Below, one piece after another: positions 1 through 9,564 of a stretch of DNA of 64,000 nucleotides (position 1 is its first letter; every line of letters begins with the position of its first letter). Both the position numbers and the translations under genes were made by a program. Source of the DNA: Planococcus sp. MSAK28401 (GTDB taxonomy: Bacteria > Bacillota > Bacilli > Bacillales_A > Planococcaceae); NCBI RefSeq assembly GCF_018283455.1, contig NZ_JAAMTH010000001.1:2461501-2525500 (forward strand), read 5' to 3'. Below the pieces are notes generated by a model that saw nothing but the letters and a program-made list of their open reading frames with translations, was not told the DNA's origin and did no database searches.

Positions 1-185
1 ATATAACTGGCCGCAATGCCCATGCCGATGAATGCGAAGATGACAGTGGAGATATTGGTGGAAATTAAATAAGCATCTGTAAGGCCATTGGCTCCGTAAA
101 AATAGGCAAGGAATATATCGCGTGAAAATCCCATAACCTTCGTTACAACAACTATGAACATGATGGAGATAACGGTTTTTTCCAT
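1..185 (-). CDS. MurJ/MviN-like flippase, N-terminal part only
   Basis: The gene starts at an ATG (complement of 183-185) and runs off the left edge, so only about 61 residues are visible. They form two hydrophobic segments around the motif KVMGFSRDIFLAYFYGA, typical of the first helices of MurJ/MviN-type (MOP superfamily) flippases that move lipid-linked precursors or polysaccharide units across the membrane. A weak purine-rich site (AAAGAGG) precedes the ATG. With FemABX-like and ATP-grasp genes next door, it probably belongs to a polymer-export cluster continuing to the left. A Wzx-type polysaccharide flippase is the main alternative. The family is fairly secure from the motif; the substrate is unknown. 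Confidence 0.65.
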   Translation of the reverse strand, partial: MEKTVISIMFIVVVTKVMGFSRDIFLAYFYGANGLTDAYLISTNISTVIFAFIGMGIAASY

Positions 186-323
186 AGTTTCAACCTCTTT
201 TGCGTTCATTCTGGAAGCAAGGATCCCCTCCCGAAACTCTGATGCAGTTGATCATGGTCCTGCGATCTATTTGCTGCGGCTTTCCTCCTTACATCTGGCA
301 CAGACCGAATCTTGTTGTTGTTA

Positions 324-355
324 ATCCTAGTCGGCAGAGGTTAAAAGAGGGTTAA
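324..355 (-). promoter_or_regulatory. two-box activator-type promoter of the flippase gene
   Basis: On the minus strand: TTAACC (350-355), 5 nt, TTAACC (339-344), 9 nt, then TAGGAT as the -10. There is no normal -35. It lies about 140 nt before the flippase ATG. The same spacing recurs at five other promoters in this window, which is the main support. The rest of the 186-569 gap shows only this site and the terminator near 523-550. Confidence 0.6.
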
Positions 356-522
356 ACTGTTTACGCCTTATAAAAAAACTTTGTGCGGCACGTCCAGGCA
401 ACTTCATCGTGTAGCCAGCGGCAGAGGCTCAGCACACAAGCTTCATCAAGAAAAAACGGATAACTCCTCATGTCCGGCTGCACGTTTCATGTGAATTTTC
501 TCCATCACTATCGAAGCAATTA

Positions 523-550
523 AAAACACCCGCCAAAACGCGGCGGGCGC
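523..550 (-). terminator. intrinsic terminator of the FemABX-like gene
   Basis: Read on the minus strand, a GC stem (CCCGCC/GGCGGG, 529-547) is followed by a T-rich tract, about 20 nt after the stop codon of the leftward gene at 570. Confidence 0.65.
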
Positions 551-569
551 TTGCTGACTTTTTTCAATT

Positions 570-1577
570 TCATACACTGCTCAATTGCTTGCAGGCATTT
601 GCACGGTAAGCCGGGAAAAAAGAATCTTCCGGATTGGCTCCCGACTTCTTGCACAGCTCTTCGTAAATTTTATCGTTCCATATTTTTTGCCCGGTATAGA
701 AGCGATAGCCTGTATGCTGGCCGAACTTCTTCTTGAACTTGTACAAGGGATCTTCCTCGTCATTCGTACGCCCGCCACCTGCATGGATCAATTTGACACC
801 ATTTTCTTTTCCCCACCGCACGGCACCATATTGCAAGACATAAATCGGCGACAATTGATGGAATTTCTGGATAGTGCCCGATAAATGCGTATGCATAATG
901 CCGTCATACAAAAAGTGCAGCTCTGCGGCGATCACTTGCCCTTCATAAATGGCTTCTGCCAAAATAATTTTGTCCGCGAATTTCAGCAGGCAGCTATCGA
1001 AATAAGTATCATCAAAGAAATAATAGGAATCGGCATGAACCCGGCTCATCGTTTCATGATAGATTTCCTTGAAACGGCGAAGGTTGCTAGGTGCTACGGT
1101 GATACGGGACGTGACACCTGCGTTCAGGGAACGGCGCAAGGTTTTTCTGGCGGATTTTGAAAACTCTGCTGAAACCGGATCATCGAATCCTTCAAGTGTC
1201 GTGCCCACGGTTTCACGCTGGTACTGGATGTCGTAGCAATTCGAGAAGTCGCGGGCATTGTCGAAGATTGGATGGAAGCGGATAAATTCGCTGACGATGC
1301 GTTGGCTTTTGCAGTATTCTCGGAATGCTTGTTCAAAAGCAGCAACCAAATCGGATTGGCATCCTGCAGCACAGTTCATGATCCGCGGCCCTCCGTAGCC
1401 GTATGGGGTAATGGCATCGAACCATTTCTCGCCATGAATCAGCATTGGGATTTCACGTTTGATAAACAGATGCCTAATTTCACCGTGTACGCTCCGGAAC
1501 AAGAATTCTTGGCATACACCGTGCTCCATCTTTTCGTAAAGCTTGCCGTACGCTTTTTCAAAAAATAGGTCATTCAA
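570..1577 (-). CDS. FemABX-like (double-GNAT) transferase, paralog 1
   Basis: About 335 residues. It resembles the FemABX / BioF2-like acetyltransferase superfamily, whose members transfer aminoacyl or acyl groups to lipid-linked envelope precursors. Visible motifs are YGYGGP in the N-terminal GNAT-like half, a basic SARKTLRR segment in the middle, HAGGGRT followed by FKKKFG, and a C-terminal FFPAYR. It is closest to the neighbour at 1938-2948. An upstream GTG (1586) is in frame, but the TTG at 1577 lies 8 nt after AAGGAAG, and starting there aligns with the paralog start (NDLFFEKAYGKLYEK versus GDLYFDERYGKLYEE), so TTG is preferred. It may share a transcript with 1938-2948. The acceptor and donor are unknown; a capsule or wall-polymer role is inferred from context. 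Confidence 0.75.
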   Translation of the reverse strand: MNDLFFEKAYGKLYEKMEHGVCQEFLFRSVHGEIRHLFIKREIPMLIHGEKWFDAITPYGYGGPRIMNCAAGCQSDLVAAFEQAFREYCKSQRIVSEFIRFHPIFDNARDFSNCYDIQYQRETVGTTLEGFDDPVSAEFSKSARKTLRRSLNAGVTSRITVAPSNLRRFKEIYHETMSRVHADSYYFFDDTYFDSCLLKFADKIILAEAIYEGQVIAAELHFLYDGIMHTHLSGTIQKFHQLSPIYVLQYGAVRWGKENGVKLIHAGGGRTNDEEDPLYKFKKKFGQHTGYRFYTGQKIWNDKIYEELCKKSGANPEDSFFPAYRANACKQLSSV

Positions 1578-1937
1578 TGGATACACTTCCTTTCATCATG
1601 CGCCGCTTGGAGGCGGCTCGTTTTCACAGGCTTTTTGCTACGGGAAGCAGAAGCTTTGATTCCGAATGGCTACTTGAACCAGAACAAGTTATCTTCCTTG
1701 GCGTTGGCTGCGCCTTAGTGGCGGTCAGCATTCTCTTTCTCCTAGTTGACCGTTAAAGGCCGTAATCGTTTAAGCCCCTTGATGTATACATCCAGCCTGC
1801 AAAATATTTCCAGCACTTAGCGACAAATTGTTCTTCGTTATATCATTCGGGGCATCAGCCGTGTTCCGCCACTTCATGTAATCCACTAGAATTTTTCCAA
1901 ATACAAATCTTTCATCCGCTAATTCTTTGCTTTCTCG
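1578..1937. other. gap with two doubtful short reading frames
   Basis: No clear gene, promoter or terminator was seen. A 59-codon plus-strand frame (1577-1756) ends in a hydrophobic stretch but has a weak ribosome site and overlaps the antisense start. On the minus strand, the frame of the 1938 gene stays open for about 50 codons past its stop, ending near 1773. This may be a fragment of an older, longer gene. Neither is called as a gene. Confidence 0.4.
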
Positions 1938-2948
1938 TTATTGAACCTCACTCGTTTCTTTAGCCGGCCGTTTCCGATAAGCAGGAAAGAACTCATCCGT
2001 TGGGGGGATGTTGACCTCTTTGCAAAGTTTGTTGTAAATGTCTTCATTCCAAACCTTTTGGCCGCTATAGAATGAAAAGCTCGTGTGTCGCGCGAATTGT
2101 TGTTTGAACCGCAACAAGTTATCCACCGGGCTATTGGTCCGCCCGCCTCCCCCATGAAGAAGATTGATGCCATTTTCTTTAGCCCATAGAACTGTGGCGT
2201 ATTGCATGATATACACCGGTGACAGGTGATGAAACGCTTCATACGTTCCGGACAAATGCATATGGATCAAATCGTTGTAGACAAATTGCAGCTCCATGCC
2301 GATCACTTCACCCTTATAAAGCACTTCAACCAGTAAAAGCTGCTGCCTGAACGACTCCAGCAATTGCGTAAAATACCGATCATTAAAATAATAGAAAGAA
2401 TTTGCTCGATTGCGGTCCATTGTCGCAAAGTAAATCTGCTGGAAAGCCTTGAGATCATGCGGCCCGAGTGTCACACGGTATTCGACTCCTTCACGCAACG
2501 CTTTGCGGATGTTCTTGCGCGCAGATGCGCTGAACTCCGCTTCTACCGGATTGTCATAAGCCGCGATCGACGTTCCGGCCGTATCACGCAAATAGCGAAC
2601 TTCGTAGCTCTTTTCGAAATCCTGCGCATTGCCAAGAACCGGATGGAACCGGATAAATTCACTGACCACGCCTTCTGCTTCGCAATATGCAGCAAATGCT
2701 TCCATAAAAGCGGATGCCAGTTCTTCCCGATGTTCCGGCGCACAGCCTGTCATCAGCGGGCCGCCGTATCCATAGGGCGTGACAATATCGAAGTAGCGTT
2801 CAGGCCCGAGCAATATCGGAATTTCGCGCTTGATGAATAGATGCCGGATGCGCCCACGCGGATGATCAAATTCAAATACTTTGCATATGCCTTTCTCGAT
2901 TTCTTCGTACAACTTGCCATACCGCTCATCGAAATACAGATCCCCCAT
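1938..2948 (-). CDS. FemABX-like (double-GNAT) transferase, paralog 2
   Basis: 336 residues, the closest relative in the window of the 570-1577 product. It shares YGYGGP, the basic SARKNIRKA segment, HGGGGRT with a following FKQQFA, and a C-terminal FFPAYR. An in-frame upstream start (3032) exists, but the ATG at 2948 has a good AAGGAAAGGG site and matches the paralog start, so it is used here. The gene is driven by the two-box promoter at 3065-3096 and probably reads on into 570-1577. FemABX-like proteins normally attach amino acids or acyl groups to peptidoglycan or polymer precursors at the inner membrane face; the substrate here is not evident. Confidence 0.78.
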   Translation of the reverse strand: MGDLYFDERYGKLYEEIEKGICKVFEFDHPRGRIRHLFIKREIPILLGPERYFDIVTPYGYGGPLMTGCAPEHREELASAFMEAFAAYCEAEGVVSEFIRFHPVLGNAQDFEKSYEVRYLRDTAGTSIAAYDNPVEAEFSASARKNIRKALREGVEYRVTLGPHDLKAFQQIYFATMDRNRANSFYYFNDRYFTQLLESFRQQLLLVEVLYKGEVIGMELQFVYNDLIHMHLSGTYEAFHHLSPVYIMQYATVLWAKENGINLLHGGGGRTNSPVDNLLRFKQQFARHTSFSFYSGQKVWNEDIYNKLCKEVNIPPTDEFFPAYRKRPAKETSEVQ

Positions 2949-3064
2949 AGCCCTTTCCTTCTTTCTCCTTGTAAGGTAAGTTGCGTGCTCTTTCTCTCCA
3001 ACGGCTCCCAGCTTTCCTGCTACCCCATACATTCATTTCCAAGCGAAACCCTTTAACAGCACCT

Positions 3065-3096
3065 ATACTAAAAGCCCCAGGTTAAAGCCAGGTTAA
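3065..3096 (-). promoter_or_regulatory. two-box activator-type promoter of FemABX paralog 2
   Basis: Minus strand: TTAACC (3091-3096), 5 nt, TTAACC (3080-3085), 9 nt, TAGTAT -10 (3065-3070). It lies about 120 nt before the start codon. The architecture is identical to five other sites in this window. Confidence 0.65.
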
Positions 3097-3170
3097 ACAA
3101 GTCTATTTTTTCCAGCCGTATATATAGACAAAAACGCCCGAAAAAGAGACAACATTCTTTGCGAAAATGA

Positions 3171-3707
<537 letters not shown>

Positions 3708-3708
3708 C

Positions 3709-3740
3709 AAAGAGGCTTCCAAATGGAAGCCTCTTTTTCT
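3709..3740 (+). terminator. intrinsic terminator of hmoB
   Basis: A perfect 10-bp stem (AGAGGCTTCC/GGAAGCCTCT, loop AAAT) is followed by a T run directly after the hmoB stop codon. Confidence 0.85.
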
Positions 3741-3915
3741 GTGGAGAAGTATATGAGTACATCGATGTGTTTGAGCCATGCGTCAATATTGTTGACTTGC
3801 AGCGAAATCTCTTCCACATACATTTTTGCATCAATTTTTAAAAACAGCTTTGTTCTATCCCATCAGTCGTATATTTTACAATTTTTTAAAGAGAACCCGC
3901 CCTTCATGATCCAAA

Positions 3916-3944
3916 AGAAAAAAACCGCAGCAGCTGCTGCGGTT
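3916..3944 (-). terminator. terminator of the ATP-grasp gene
   Basis: A perfect 22-bp palindrome (3923-3944) begins within the stop codon of the leftward ATP-grasp gene. It is followed on the minus strand by seven T residues. Confidence 0.8.
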
Positions 3945-5197
3945 TAGTTCACTTTTTCCCCTGCCAGATAGCGGGCGAGTATCATATCTTCACCGTTTTC
4001 CGAAACGACTTCGAGCGTCCGGTTAATCTCGCGGATCGTTCCATTCAGTTCCTCTATCGTTTGGCATACGATATTGAAACGCCCCAGCATCTGTGAATAG
4101 GAGCCGGTCACCGTGATTTCATCGCCCACTTCACGTGTCGGCACCCAGGAAATCACTGATGGAAAATCCAGGATTTGTTCCACCCCTTTGATTTCACGGA
4201 CAGTTCCCGGGCCAAGGAGCACTGACAAATTACAAGATGGATAACGGATAAACCCATCATCGAAATTGCTTAAATCATATTTTGAGATATCTTCCCCGAC
4301 TGCAAAGTCAATCATCATTTCCAGTAAATTGACGTCGGTTTGGCGTTTGACAACCTGGTAATGTTGCTCCCCGCTCAATCTATATCCCATCTCGTACATA
4401 AAGAATTCCCCGCCATCATAGAGCGATTGGATCATCACTAGCCCATTCTTGAGCCCCATGCCTCTCAACATCTCCCGAATATTGGCGTCATGAAGCGCGA
4501 TGAATTCAGCGAGATGGCTCGACGGGTAAATCGTAGCGACCGGCAGCGGCGGGCTTTGCCGCCCTTGGTTGTAGACAAAACGATCCGTGACAGCAGATAA
4601 GATAACTTCCCCGTTTTGCAAGGTATAGTACATTTCGACGCCATGATTTGTATCGACAAAACGTTCGACAAGAACGCGGCCATGGCGTGAAAAGCGCTTG
4701 GCTTTTTCGGTTGCCTCGTATAATTCCGCTTCATTTTGGCATACGGTAATTCCCTTGCTCGCATAGCTGTCGACTGGTTTAACAATGACCGGGTAGCGAA
4801 CCGGCACCCCGTCTCCCTTTTCGTATTGCTCGATTACCGGAACACCGAATCTCCGGCAAAATTCCTTGAACCGGTCTTTATTGGAACTTATTTCCAAGTG
4901 TTCTTTGGTTGCGCAGAATGGCAATCCAAGCCGGTCTGCCAGCAATTGCGCATTCCATGTGTTGATATCGTCAAAAGCCGTCAGAACCCCATCGATTTTT
5001 TCACGTCGCGCCATGTCTTCCAAGGCGTAAATGTCTGCGGTGCTAATGGGATAAGCTTTGTCGGCATGTCTTTTAGCCGGCGATTCTTCGTGATTGTCGG
5101 TAACAATCGTATAAAGTCCCATGTTTTTCGCAGTTTCGACTACATCGATCATGTGTGTAATGCCGCCAAGAATGAGCAGCTTTTTTTGTTGTCGCAC
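3944..5197 (-). CDS. ATP-grasp ligase (carbamoyl-phosphate-synthase-like)
   Basis: 417 residues. The N-terminal LLILGG fold (Rossmann-like pre-ATP-grasp) is followed by an ATP-grasp domain with PVIVKPVDSYASKGITVC as the nucleotide-binding loop and the later metal-site region FFMYEMGYRLSGE. Such enzymes form amide bonds through acyl-phosphates; in polysaccharide clusters they make or attach amino-acid-like substituents. A TTG at 5215 is also in frame, but GTG at 5197 lies 6 nt after GAAGGGGGTG and gives a start like the paralog (MDAKKILILGG), so GTG is chosen. It is divergent from the FemABX paralog at 5428. A second, broken copy lies at 6558-7401. The exact substrate cannot be told. Confidence 0.75.
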   Translation of the reverse strand: MRQQKKLLILGGITHMIDVVETAKNMGLYTIVTDNHEESPAKRHADKAYPISTADIYALEDMARREKIDGVLTAFDDINTWNAQLLADRLGLPFCATKEHLEISSNKDRFKEFCRRFGVPVIEQYEKGDGVPVRYPVIVKPVDSYASKGITVCQNEAELYEATEKAKRFSRHGRVLVERFVDTNHGVEMYYTLQNGEVILSAVTDRFVYNQGRQSPPLPVATIYPSSHLAEFIALHDANIREMLRGMGLKNGLVMIQSLYDGGEFFMYEMGYRLSGEQHYQVVKRQTDVNLLEMMIDFAVGEDISKYDLSNFDDGFIRYPSCNLSVLLGPGTVREIKGVEQILDFPSVISWVPTREVGDEITVTGSYSQMLGRFNIVCQTIEELNGTIREINRTLEVVSENGEDMILARYLAGEKVN

Positions 5198-5352
5198 AGG
5201 AAACACCCCCTTCAATCATTTCGGGTATTATTGACTAGAAATTTCTCTGATCGCCGAAAACCTATCGTTTTTCGCCTTAATTTGTAGAACAAATTTACCA
5301 ACCAGAGTGCTGTCTTGTCAATCTGAAAAAATATAATTTTCACATAAAAATC

Positions 5353-5384
5353 TTTACCTCTTTTTAACCCGAAAACCCTAAGGT
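5353..5384 (+). promoter_or_regulatory. two-box activator-type promoter of FemABX paralog 3
   Basis: TTTACC (5353-5358), 5 nt, TTAACC (5364-5369), 9 nt, TAAGGT -10 (5379-5384), about 45 nt before the ATG at 5428. It is the only plus-strand member of the six-site set and keeps the same spacing. Confidence 0.6.
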
Positions 5385-5427
5385 GGAAGGAACAAGAATT
5401 TCGTTTATTTTAAGGAGGTAGAGAGCC

Positions 5428-6417
5428 ATGGCAGTACCAACTAGGCAAGCGGTGCCGGACATCTTCTTTACGCCCGAATGGAACGAAGCATACGCTGCAC
5501 ATGCAGGAGGGGAATACCAGCAATTCGAATGGAAAAGTGAGCTCGGCCACATTATCCACCCTTTCATCAAACGTCCGGTACCGCTAGTAGAAGGCTGGTT
5601 CGATACGATTACTGCATTCGGCCAAAGCGGCCCTGTCATTCTTGATGCCGAAGAAGGAAAGCGCCGTAACTTGATCGACGAGTTTGACGCGGCTTTCCAG
5701 GACTTTTGCGAACAGCAGCACATTGTTTCTGAATACGTCCGCTTCAGCTCATGGGTCAAGAATGCTGAAGATTTCTTTCCGCTCTACGGCCTCGACATGC
5801 GCGGCATCGTCATGTACATCGACTTAACCATCGACGACCCTTTCCGTTATGAATTTTCCGCTGCTGCCCGCCAACAAGTGCGCCGGGCACAGAAAAACGG
5901 AGTGACGGTCGAATATGACTTTACAGGAGTCAGCTTGGATGATTTTTGCCGGTTGTATAGCTTCACCGCCGACCGCAACGAGTTTCCGGATCACTCTCTA
6001 TTCAATCCGGCATTATTGAAGGAATCCTTTAGATACCTAGAAGGCAAGCAATTCCTGCTCAATGCGAAATACGCCGGCAAGACCATTTCTTCCGCGTTGA
6101 TTGTTCACCACGGCGATTATATGCATTACCATTTGGCCGCCGATGACCCTGATCATTTTCGCTGTGCCGGAAATTCATTGATCTTGTCGGAAGCATGCCG
6201 CTATGGCATGGAACACGGGTTTTCGCAATTTCATTTGGGGAATGCCTCAACCGATGCGCTCTACCGCTTTAAAAGGCGTTTCACCAAAACGGAACCGCTT
6301 GAAATCTTGACTGGCAAACGTATTCGTAACAGCGATATGTACGGTAGGCTGACCGAGCTGAAAAGACTCCAATTTGGCATTGAAAACATTGGCCATTTCC
6401 CGTTATACCGAGGATAG
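5428..6417 (+). CDS. FemABX-like (double-GNAT) transferase, paralog 3
   Basis: 329 residues with a strong TAAGGAGG site before the ATG. It has the same layout as the other paralogs but is more divergent: FGQSGP replaces YGYGGP, the basic helix is ARQQVRRAQKNG, HLGNAST replaces the GGGRT loop, and FKRRFT plus a terminal FPLYRG remain. The loss of the glycine-rich GGGRT loop suggests a different donor or acceptor. It is divergent from the ATP-grasp gene, has its own two-box promoter (5353-5384), and a strong terminator follows. The role is inferred as adding acyl or aminoacyl groups to an envelope polymer. Confidence 0.75.
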   Translation: MAVPTRQAVPDIFFTPEWNEAYAAHAGGEYQQFEWKSELGHIIHPFIKRPVPLVEGWFDTITAFGQSGPVILDAEEGKRRNLIDEFDAAFQDFCEQQHIVSEYVRFSSWVKNAEDFFPLYGLDMRGIVMYIDLTIDDPFRYEFSAAARQQVRRAQKNGVTVEYDFTGVSLDDFCRLYSFTADRNEFPDHSLFNPALLKESFRYLEGKQFLLNAKYAGKTISSALIVHHGDYMHYHLAADDPDHFRCAGNSLILSEACRYGMEHGFSQFHLGNASTDALYRFKRRFTKTEPLEILTGKRIRNSDMYGRLTELKRLQFGIENIGHFPLYRG

Positions 6418-6418
6418 A

Positions 6419-6457
6419 AAAAGCGCAGGGCCCAATATTTGGGTCCTGCGCTTTTTA
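6419..6457 (+). terminator. terminator of FemABX paralog 3
   Basis: A long stem (AAGCGCAGGGCCC with GGGTCCTGCGCTT, one G-T pair) is followed by TTTTT, immediately after the stop codon at 6417. Confidence 0.85.
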
Positions 6458-6557
6458 ATGCCGATGTAAAGACAAAAAAAAGGGGAAATTCTTCCTTCCA
6501 CTGCTTTTTGCTTATATTACGATACCCCCACTTTTACCGGTTGGAAACGGGCCATGA

Positions 6558-7401
6558 TCATGTCCGGCCATCTTCAGGACGCTTCATAACACGAGACATT
6601 ACTTCCGGGATTGCAGTCGTTGCTTCTATTCCGCGACTTTTCGTAATCGTGCACGGACCGAGTAACAACGGCAAATTGGCGGTAGGATACGGCATCTGCG
6701 CATAGCCGAATTGCCCAATCAGATAGCTGAGTCTTCTCCGAGATTACAATAGCATCTCCAACTAGATGGCCAACTGGCTGCTTGTGGATAATCTGATAAT
6801 GCTGCTTCTCCATTAAAACGGCAGCCGATTTCGCAGGTGTACATCTTCCTGCCCACGTACATCGTCTGGATGAATACTAAGCCGATTTCGATCCCCCTAC
6901 TGCCTTTTTTGCAATCTCCTCTTCCTTATAGCACACCGTGATGCCTTTGCTTGCAAAGCTGTCGGCCGGCTTGACGATGACCGGAAATTTCACCACGGGG
7001 AACTCTAGGCCCTGGACTGGGTCACAATCGTATTCTTCAATGACCTGCACACCGAACGTCCGGCAATATTCCTTGAAACGTTTTTTATGCGAAGTGATCT
7101 CAAGCTGTGCAGGCGTGGCATAAAACGGCAGATGAAGCGTTTTGCACAGCGCGACTGCATGCCATGTATTGATATCGTCAAAGGCGGTGAACACGCCATC
7201 GATTTGTTCCTTCCTGCCAATTTCAGCAAGTTTTCGGATATCTGCAGTGTTGATATCATACGATTTATCGGCAATTTTCTTCGCCGGCGAACCGAGCATA
7301 TTATCAGCGACAATCGTATAATAGCCTATGCGTTTAGCTGTCTCGACCACATTGACCATATGGAATGTGCCGCCCAGGATCAAAATTTTCTTTGCATCCA
7401 T
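6558..7401 (-). pseudogene. broken ATP-grasp ligase, paralog of 3944-5197
   Basis: The first 174 codons (6877-7401) are intact, with a good GGAGGG site. They match the N-terminal half of the neighbouring ATP-grasp enzyme, including ILILGG and PVIVKPADSFASKGITVC, then stop early. Further downstream, three frames in turn carry recognisable C-terminal pieces: EIGCRFNGE then QHYQIIHKQ (intact copy: EMGYRLSGEQHYQVVKRQ), and later FGYAQMPYPTANLPLLLGP (intact copy: RYPSCNLSVLLGPG). About 100 codons in the middle are missing and at least two frameshifts are present. It is a decayed gene duplicate, and the 460-bp gap after paralog 3 is largely its remains. Confidence 0.8.
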
Positions 7402-7548
7402 CTAAAACCCTCCATTTCGCAAAATCGTGTAGATATCGCATAAGTTCTAATTCGAAACGACTAAATAAATGAATTTTACTAATACAAAAATACCAATTAA
7501 AAGAAGTTTCGTCAATAAAAAACTGAAAATTCAGGTATAAAAACCTAC

Positions 7549-9072
7549 TTAATCCAAAGGCTCTGTATACGAAACCATCCAGCTCTCATCCGCTCTATTG
7601 TAGTAGGCGATGATTTTATAGCCGATTCCTGCAGGCGCCATCACGCCTTCATTGCCAGGCCGGTTATTGACCTTGGCGTCGTCGCAGATAATCCGCACTT
7701 GCTGTCCGCCGCTATGTTCAACGAAGATTTCTACTTCTTCGCTGAATTTATGGGTCGGCGCTGGCGGCAGTTTGACGGTTTCAGCTTCAGTCGCGCCATC
7801 GATCTTATTGACTGTCACGCGCGGCTCGTCTTTCATATCGAGCGAAGAGCGTCCTCCTTCAGGTACATATTGATGCAATCGCCCATTGTAAAGGATGCTC
7901 GTCGTATTGTAGTGGTATTCTTCATTATACAAAGACGTGATCGAGGCAATGCCGACTCCCACGCCGTCGCTCGGTTTTGCGAGGAGCGGTTCGATGATGC
8001 TAAGTCCTGAGGGATAGTCGAGCAGTACATTCGCATAGCCGTTATTTTCAAAATAGCTATGGTTAATGGTGCCGGAATACGCAGGCGTCGTGTTGATGGC
8101 GCCGCTGCCAATATGAATCCCGGCGATGCCGTTCGAATCGAAATTACCGCCCTGTATATGGTGGCCGTAAAGCCCGCGCACCATCAAGCCAGTGGCTGCG
8201 TTGCCGACAAAATGGCAATCGTAAATTCCGTAGACATTATTATCACTGCCACGGTCCGTCTGTAAACCGCAGCCCAGATGGATTTTATACGGGGTTCCCG
8301 GAAAAATCGCTTCTTTCAAAGGCGGCGACACAGTGACGCTGCGTGGGCCGACTTCGTCGATGTGGTAGACAGACCCATCCCCCGACCCCACTTTAAAGTA
8401 TGCGCCGACATGCACATCACGCGCGGCCGGCTCAAGTTGCAGGAATGAAATATTCGTCCCCTGCCCTGACGCTCCGCTGCCTTCGATGATTGAGCCATTT
8501 TGGGAAAACTGGCACAGCCGGTCGAAAACGCATAAATTATTATTGCCTTCCCCTAGAATCTGCAGGCCATGTACCGATCCCCACATAAACGCAGCGCCCG
8601 AGAACAATTTATCACGGATCCCGCTTGCGACCATGCACACTTTGACAAGCTGTATATAGCCGTTTTCGGGGTCCGTCCCCATGAACTGGATGCCTTTGAC
8701 AGAACCGCTGCCACCACGCATGCGCACTAAATAATCCATTGGCTCGGATGGTACAATGCGTGTCGTCTCCGAGCTATGGCCGATCCACGAAACAGCTGTA
8801 CCGCTCCCCCATTCCGGCACTTCGACCGGCCCGCTGATGCGATATAATCCTGGCGGAAAAAACAGGTTGCCGCCTTTGGATGTGCCATAAACTGCATCAA
8901 TCGCTTTTTGCAGCGCTTTCCGGTCATCAGCCTTGCCATCACCGATAGCGCCGTACGATTTCACATTGAATAATTGGTCAGATGTCTTTTTAGGGCTCCA
9001 CATTTCGCGAATGATATCCTCTTTATTGCGTGGAAGCAATTCCGTCTCCCGTGGTTTTCTCCAAAATGCCAT
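7549..9072 (-). CDS. pectate-lyase-superfamily beta-helix protein
   Basis: 507 residues when started at the ATG at 9072, which has an AAAGGGGCGG site; an in-frame upstream start at 9201 would read through the promoter. The motif FNVKSYGAIGDGKADDRKAL (about residues 35-54) is the signature of the Pectate_lyase_3 family, followed by many parallel-beta-helix repeats rich in G and N. No signal peptide is visible, which is unusual for a polysaccharide lyase. Family members cleave or bind polysaccharides. In this cluster it may trim or bind the polymer made by the neighbouring genes. It is driven by the two-box promoter at 9112-9143. Confidence 0.75.
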   Translation of the reverse strand: MAFWRKPRETELLPRNKEDIIREMWSPKKTSDQLFNVKSYGAIGDGKADDRKALQKAIDAVYGTSKGGNLFFPPGLYRISGPVEVPEWGSGTAVSWIGHSSETTRIVPSEPMDYLVRMRGGSGSVKGIQFMGTDPENGYIQLVKVCMVASGIRDKLFSGAAFMWGSVHGLQILGEGNNNLCVFDRLCQFSQNGSIIEGSGASGQGTNISFLQLEPAARDVHVGAYFKVGSGDGSVYHIDEVGPRSVTVSPPLKEAIFPGTPYKIHLGCGLQTDRGSDNNVYGIYDCHFVGNAATGLMVRGLYGHHIQGGNFDSNGIAGIHIGSGAINTTPAYSGTINHSYFENNGYANVLLDYPSGLSIIEPLLAKPSDGVGVGIASITSLYNEEYHYNTTSILYNGRLHQYVPEGGRSSLDMKDEPRVTVNKIDGATEAETVKLPPAPTHKFSEEVEIFVEHSGGQQVRIICDDAKVNNRPGNEGVMAPAGIGYKIIAYYNRADESWMVSYTEPLD

Positions 9073-9111
9073 GATTGAGCCGCCCCTTTGCTTACGGAAT
9101 GTTGTATGAAA

Positions 9112-9143
9112 ATTATACCTGCTAAATGTTAAAAATCGGTTAA
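9112..9143 (-). promoter_or_regulatory. two-box activator-type promoter of the beta-helix gene
   Basis: Minus strand: TTAACC (9138-9143), 5 nt, TTAACA (9127-9132), 9 nt, then a perfect TATAAT (9112-9117), 40 nt before the ATG at 9072. The perfect -10 fixes the register used for the other five sites. Confidence 0.75.
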
Positions 9144-9209
9144 GCGCTTTGAAACGGAAAACAGCTCCACAAACCGGTTTCTGCCGGCGGAAGCTGTCCA
9201 TGAAACATT

Positions 9210-9313
9210 TTAATTTTCAAGCTTCGGCGCATGCCCTTTCATCAACTCCATGGCTTCGATTGGATGAGCGGCGCCAGTTCGCCGATGGATTTCTGTGCGA
9301 GTTCATTGTTCAT
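9210..9313 (-). pseudogene. frameshifted remnant of an unknown gene
   Basis: A strong GGGAGGTGAG site precedes an ATG (9313) that opens MNNELAQKSIGELAPLIQSK and then stops at 9242. Another frame continues as PIEAMELMKGHAPKLEN to a stop at 9210. Both halves together faintly recall the N-terminus of amidase-signature enzymes, but this is too short to be sure. The rest of the 9073-9564 gap holds the promoter at 9112-9143 and a terminator. Confidence 0.3.
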
Positions 9314-9452
9314 TTTTGCTCACCTCCCGGATTGTGAATGCCGAATGTCATATGAATCCGCCATTCCCCAATCTGTCTGAGGTGTAGGTCCTGCTGTTTA
9401 CGGACAGTTTACCATTTGCAGGCCTTAATTAACAGAATATTCCTTCGTAAAC

Positions 9453-9490
9453 TAAAAAAACCGGCAGCTTCAATACGCCGCCAGCTTTTT
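9453..9490 (-). terminator. terminator of the GNAT-SDR operon
   Basis: Minus strand: AGCTGGCGGC pairs with GCTGCCGGTT (with G-T pairs) around an 8-nt loop and ends in a T run. It lies about 75 nt after the SDR stop codon. Confidence 0.65.
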
Positions 9491-9564
9491 TAGTTATCGA
9501 TCCCTCGTGAGTTTGGGCTTGTTGCAGGTTGACTCGTGATTTTTCGCAGTAATTGCGCATAGTT

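Noticed and set aside
324..355. The TTTAAC boxes as sigma-B or ECF sigma promoters
   Set aside because: GTTTAA alone could be a sigma-B -35, but no GGGTAT-like -10 lies at the needed distance in any of the six sites, and ECF-type AAC/CGT pairs are absent; tandem 11-bp boxes fit an activator better.
1577..1756. 59-residue plus-strand frame with a C-terminal hydrophobic stretch
   Set aside because: Weak ribosome site, overlaps the antisense gene start, no recognisable family; could be chance.
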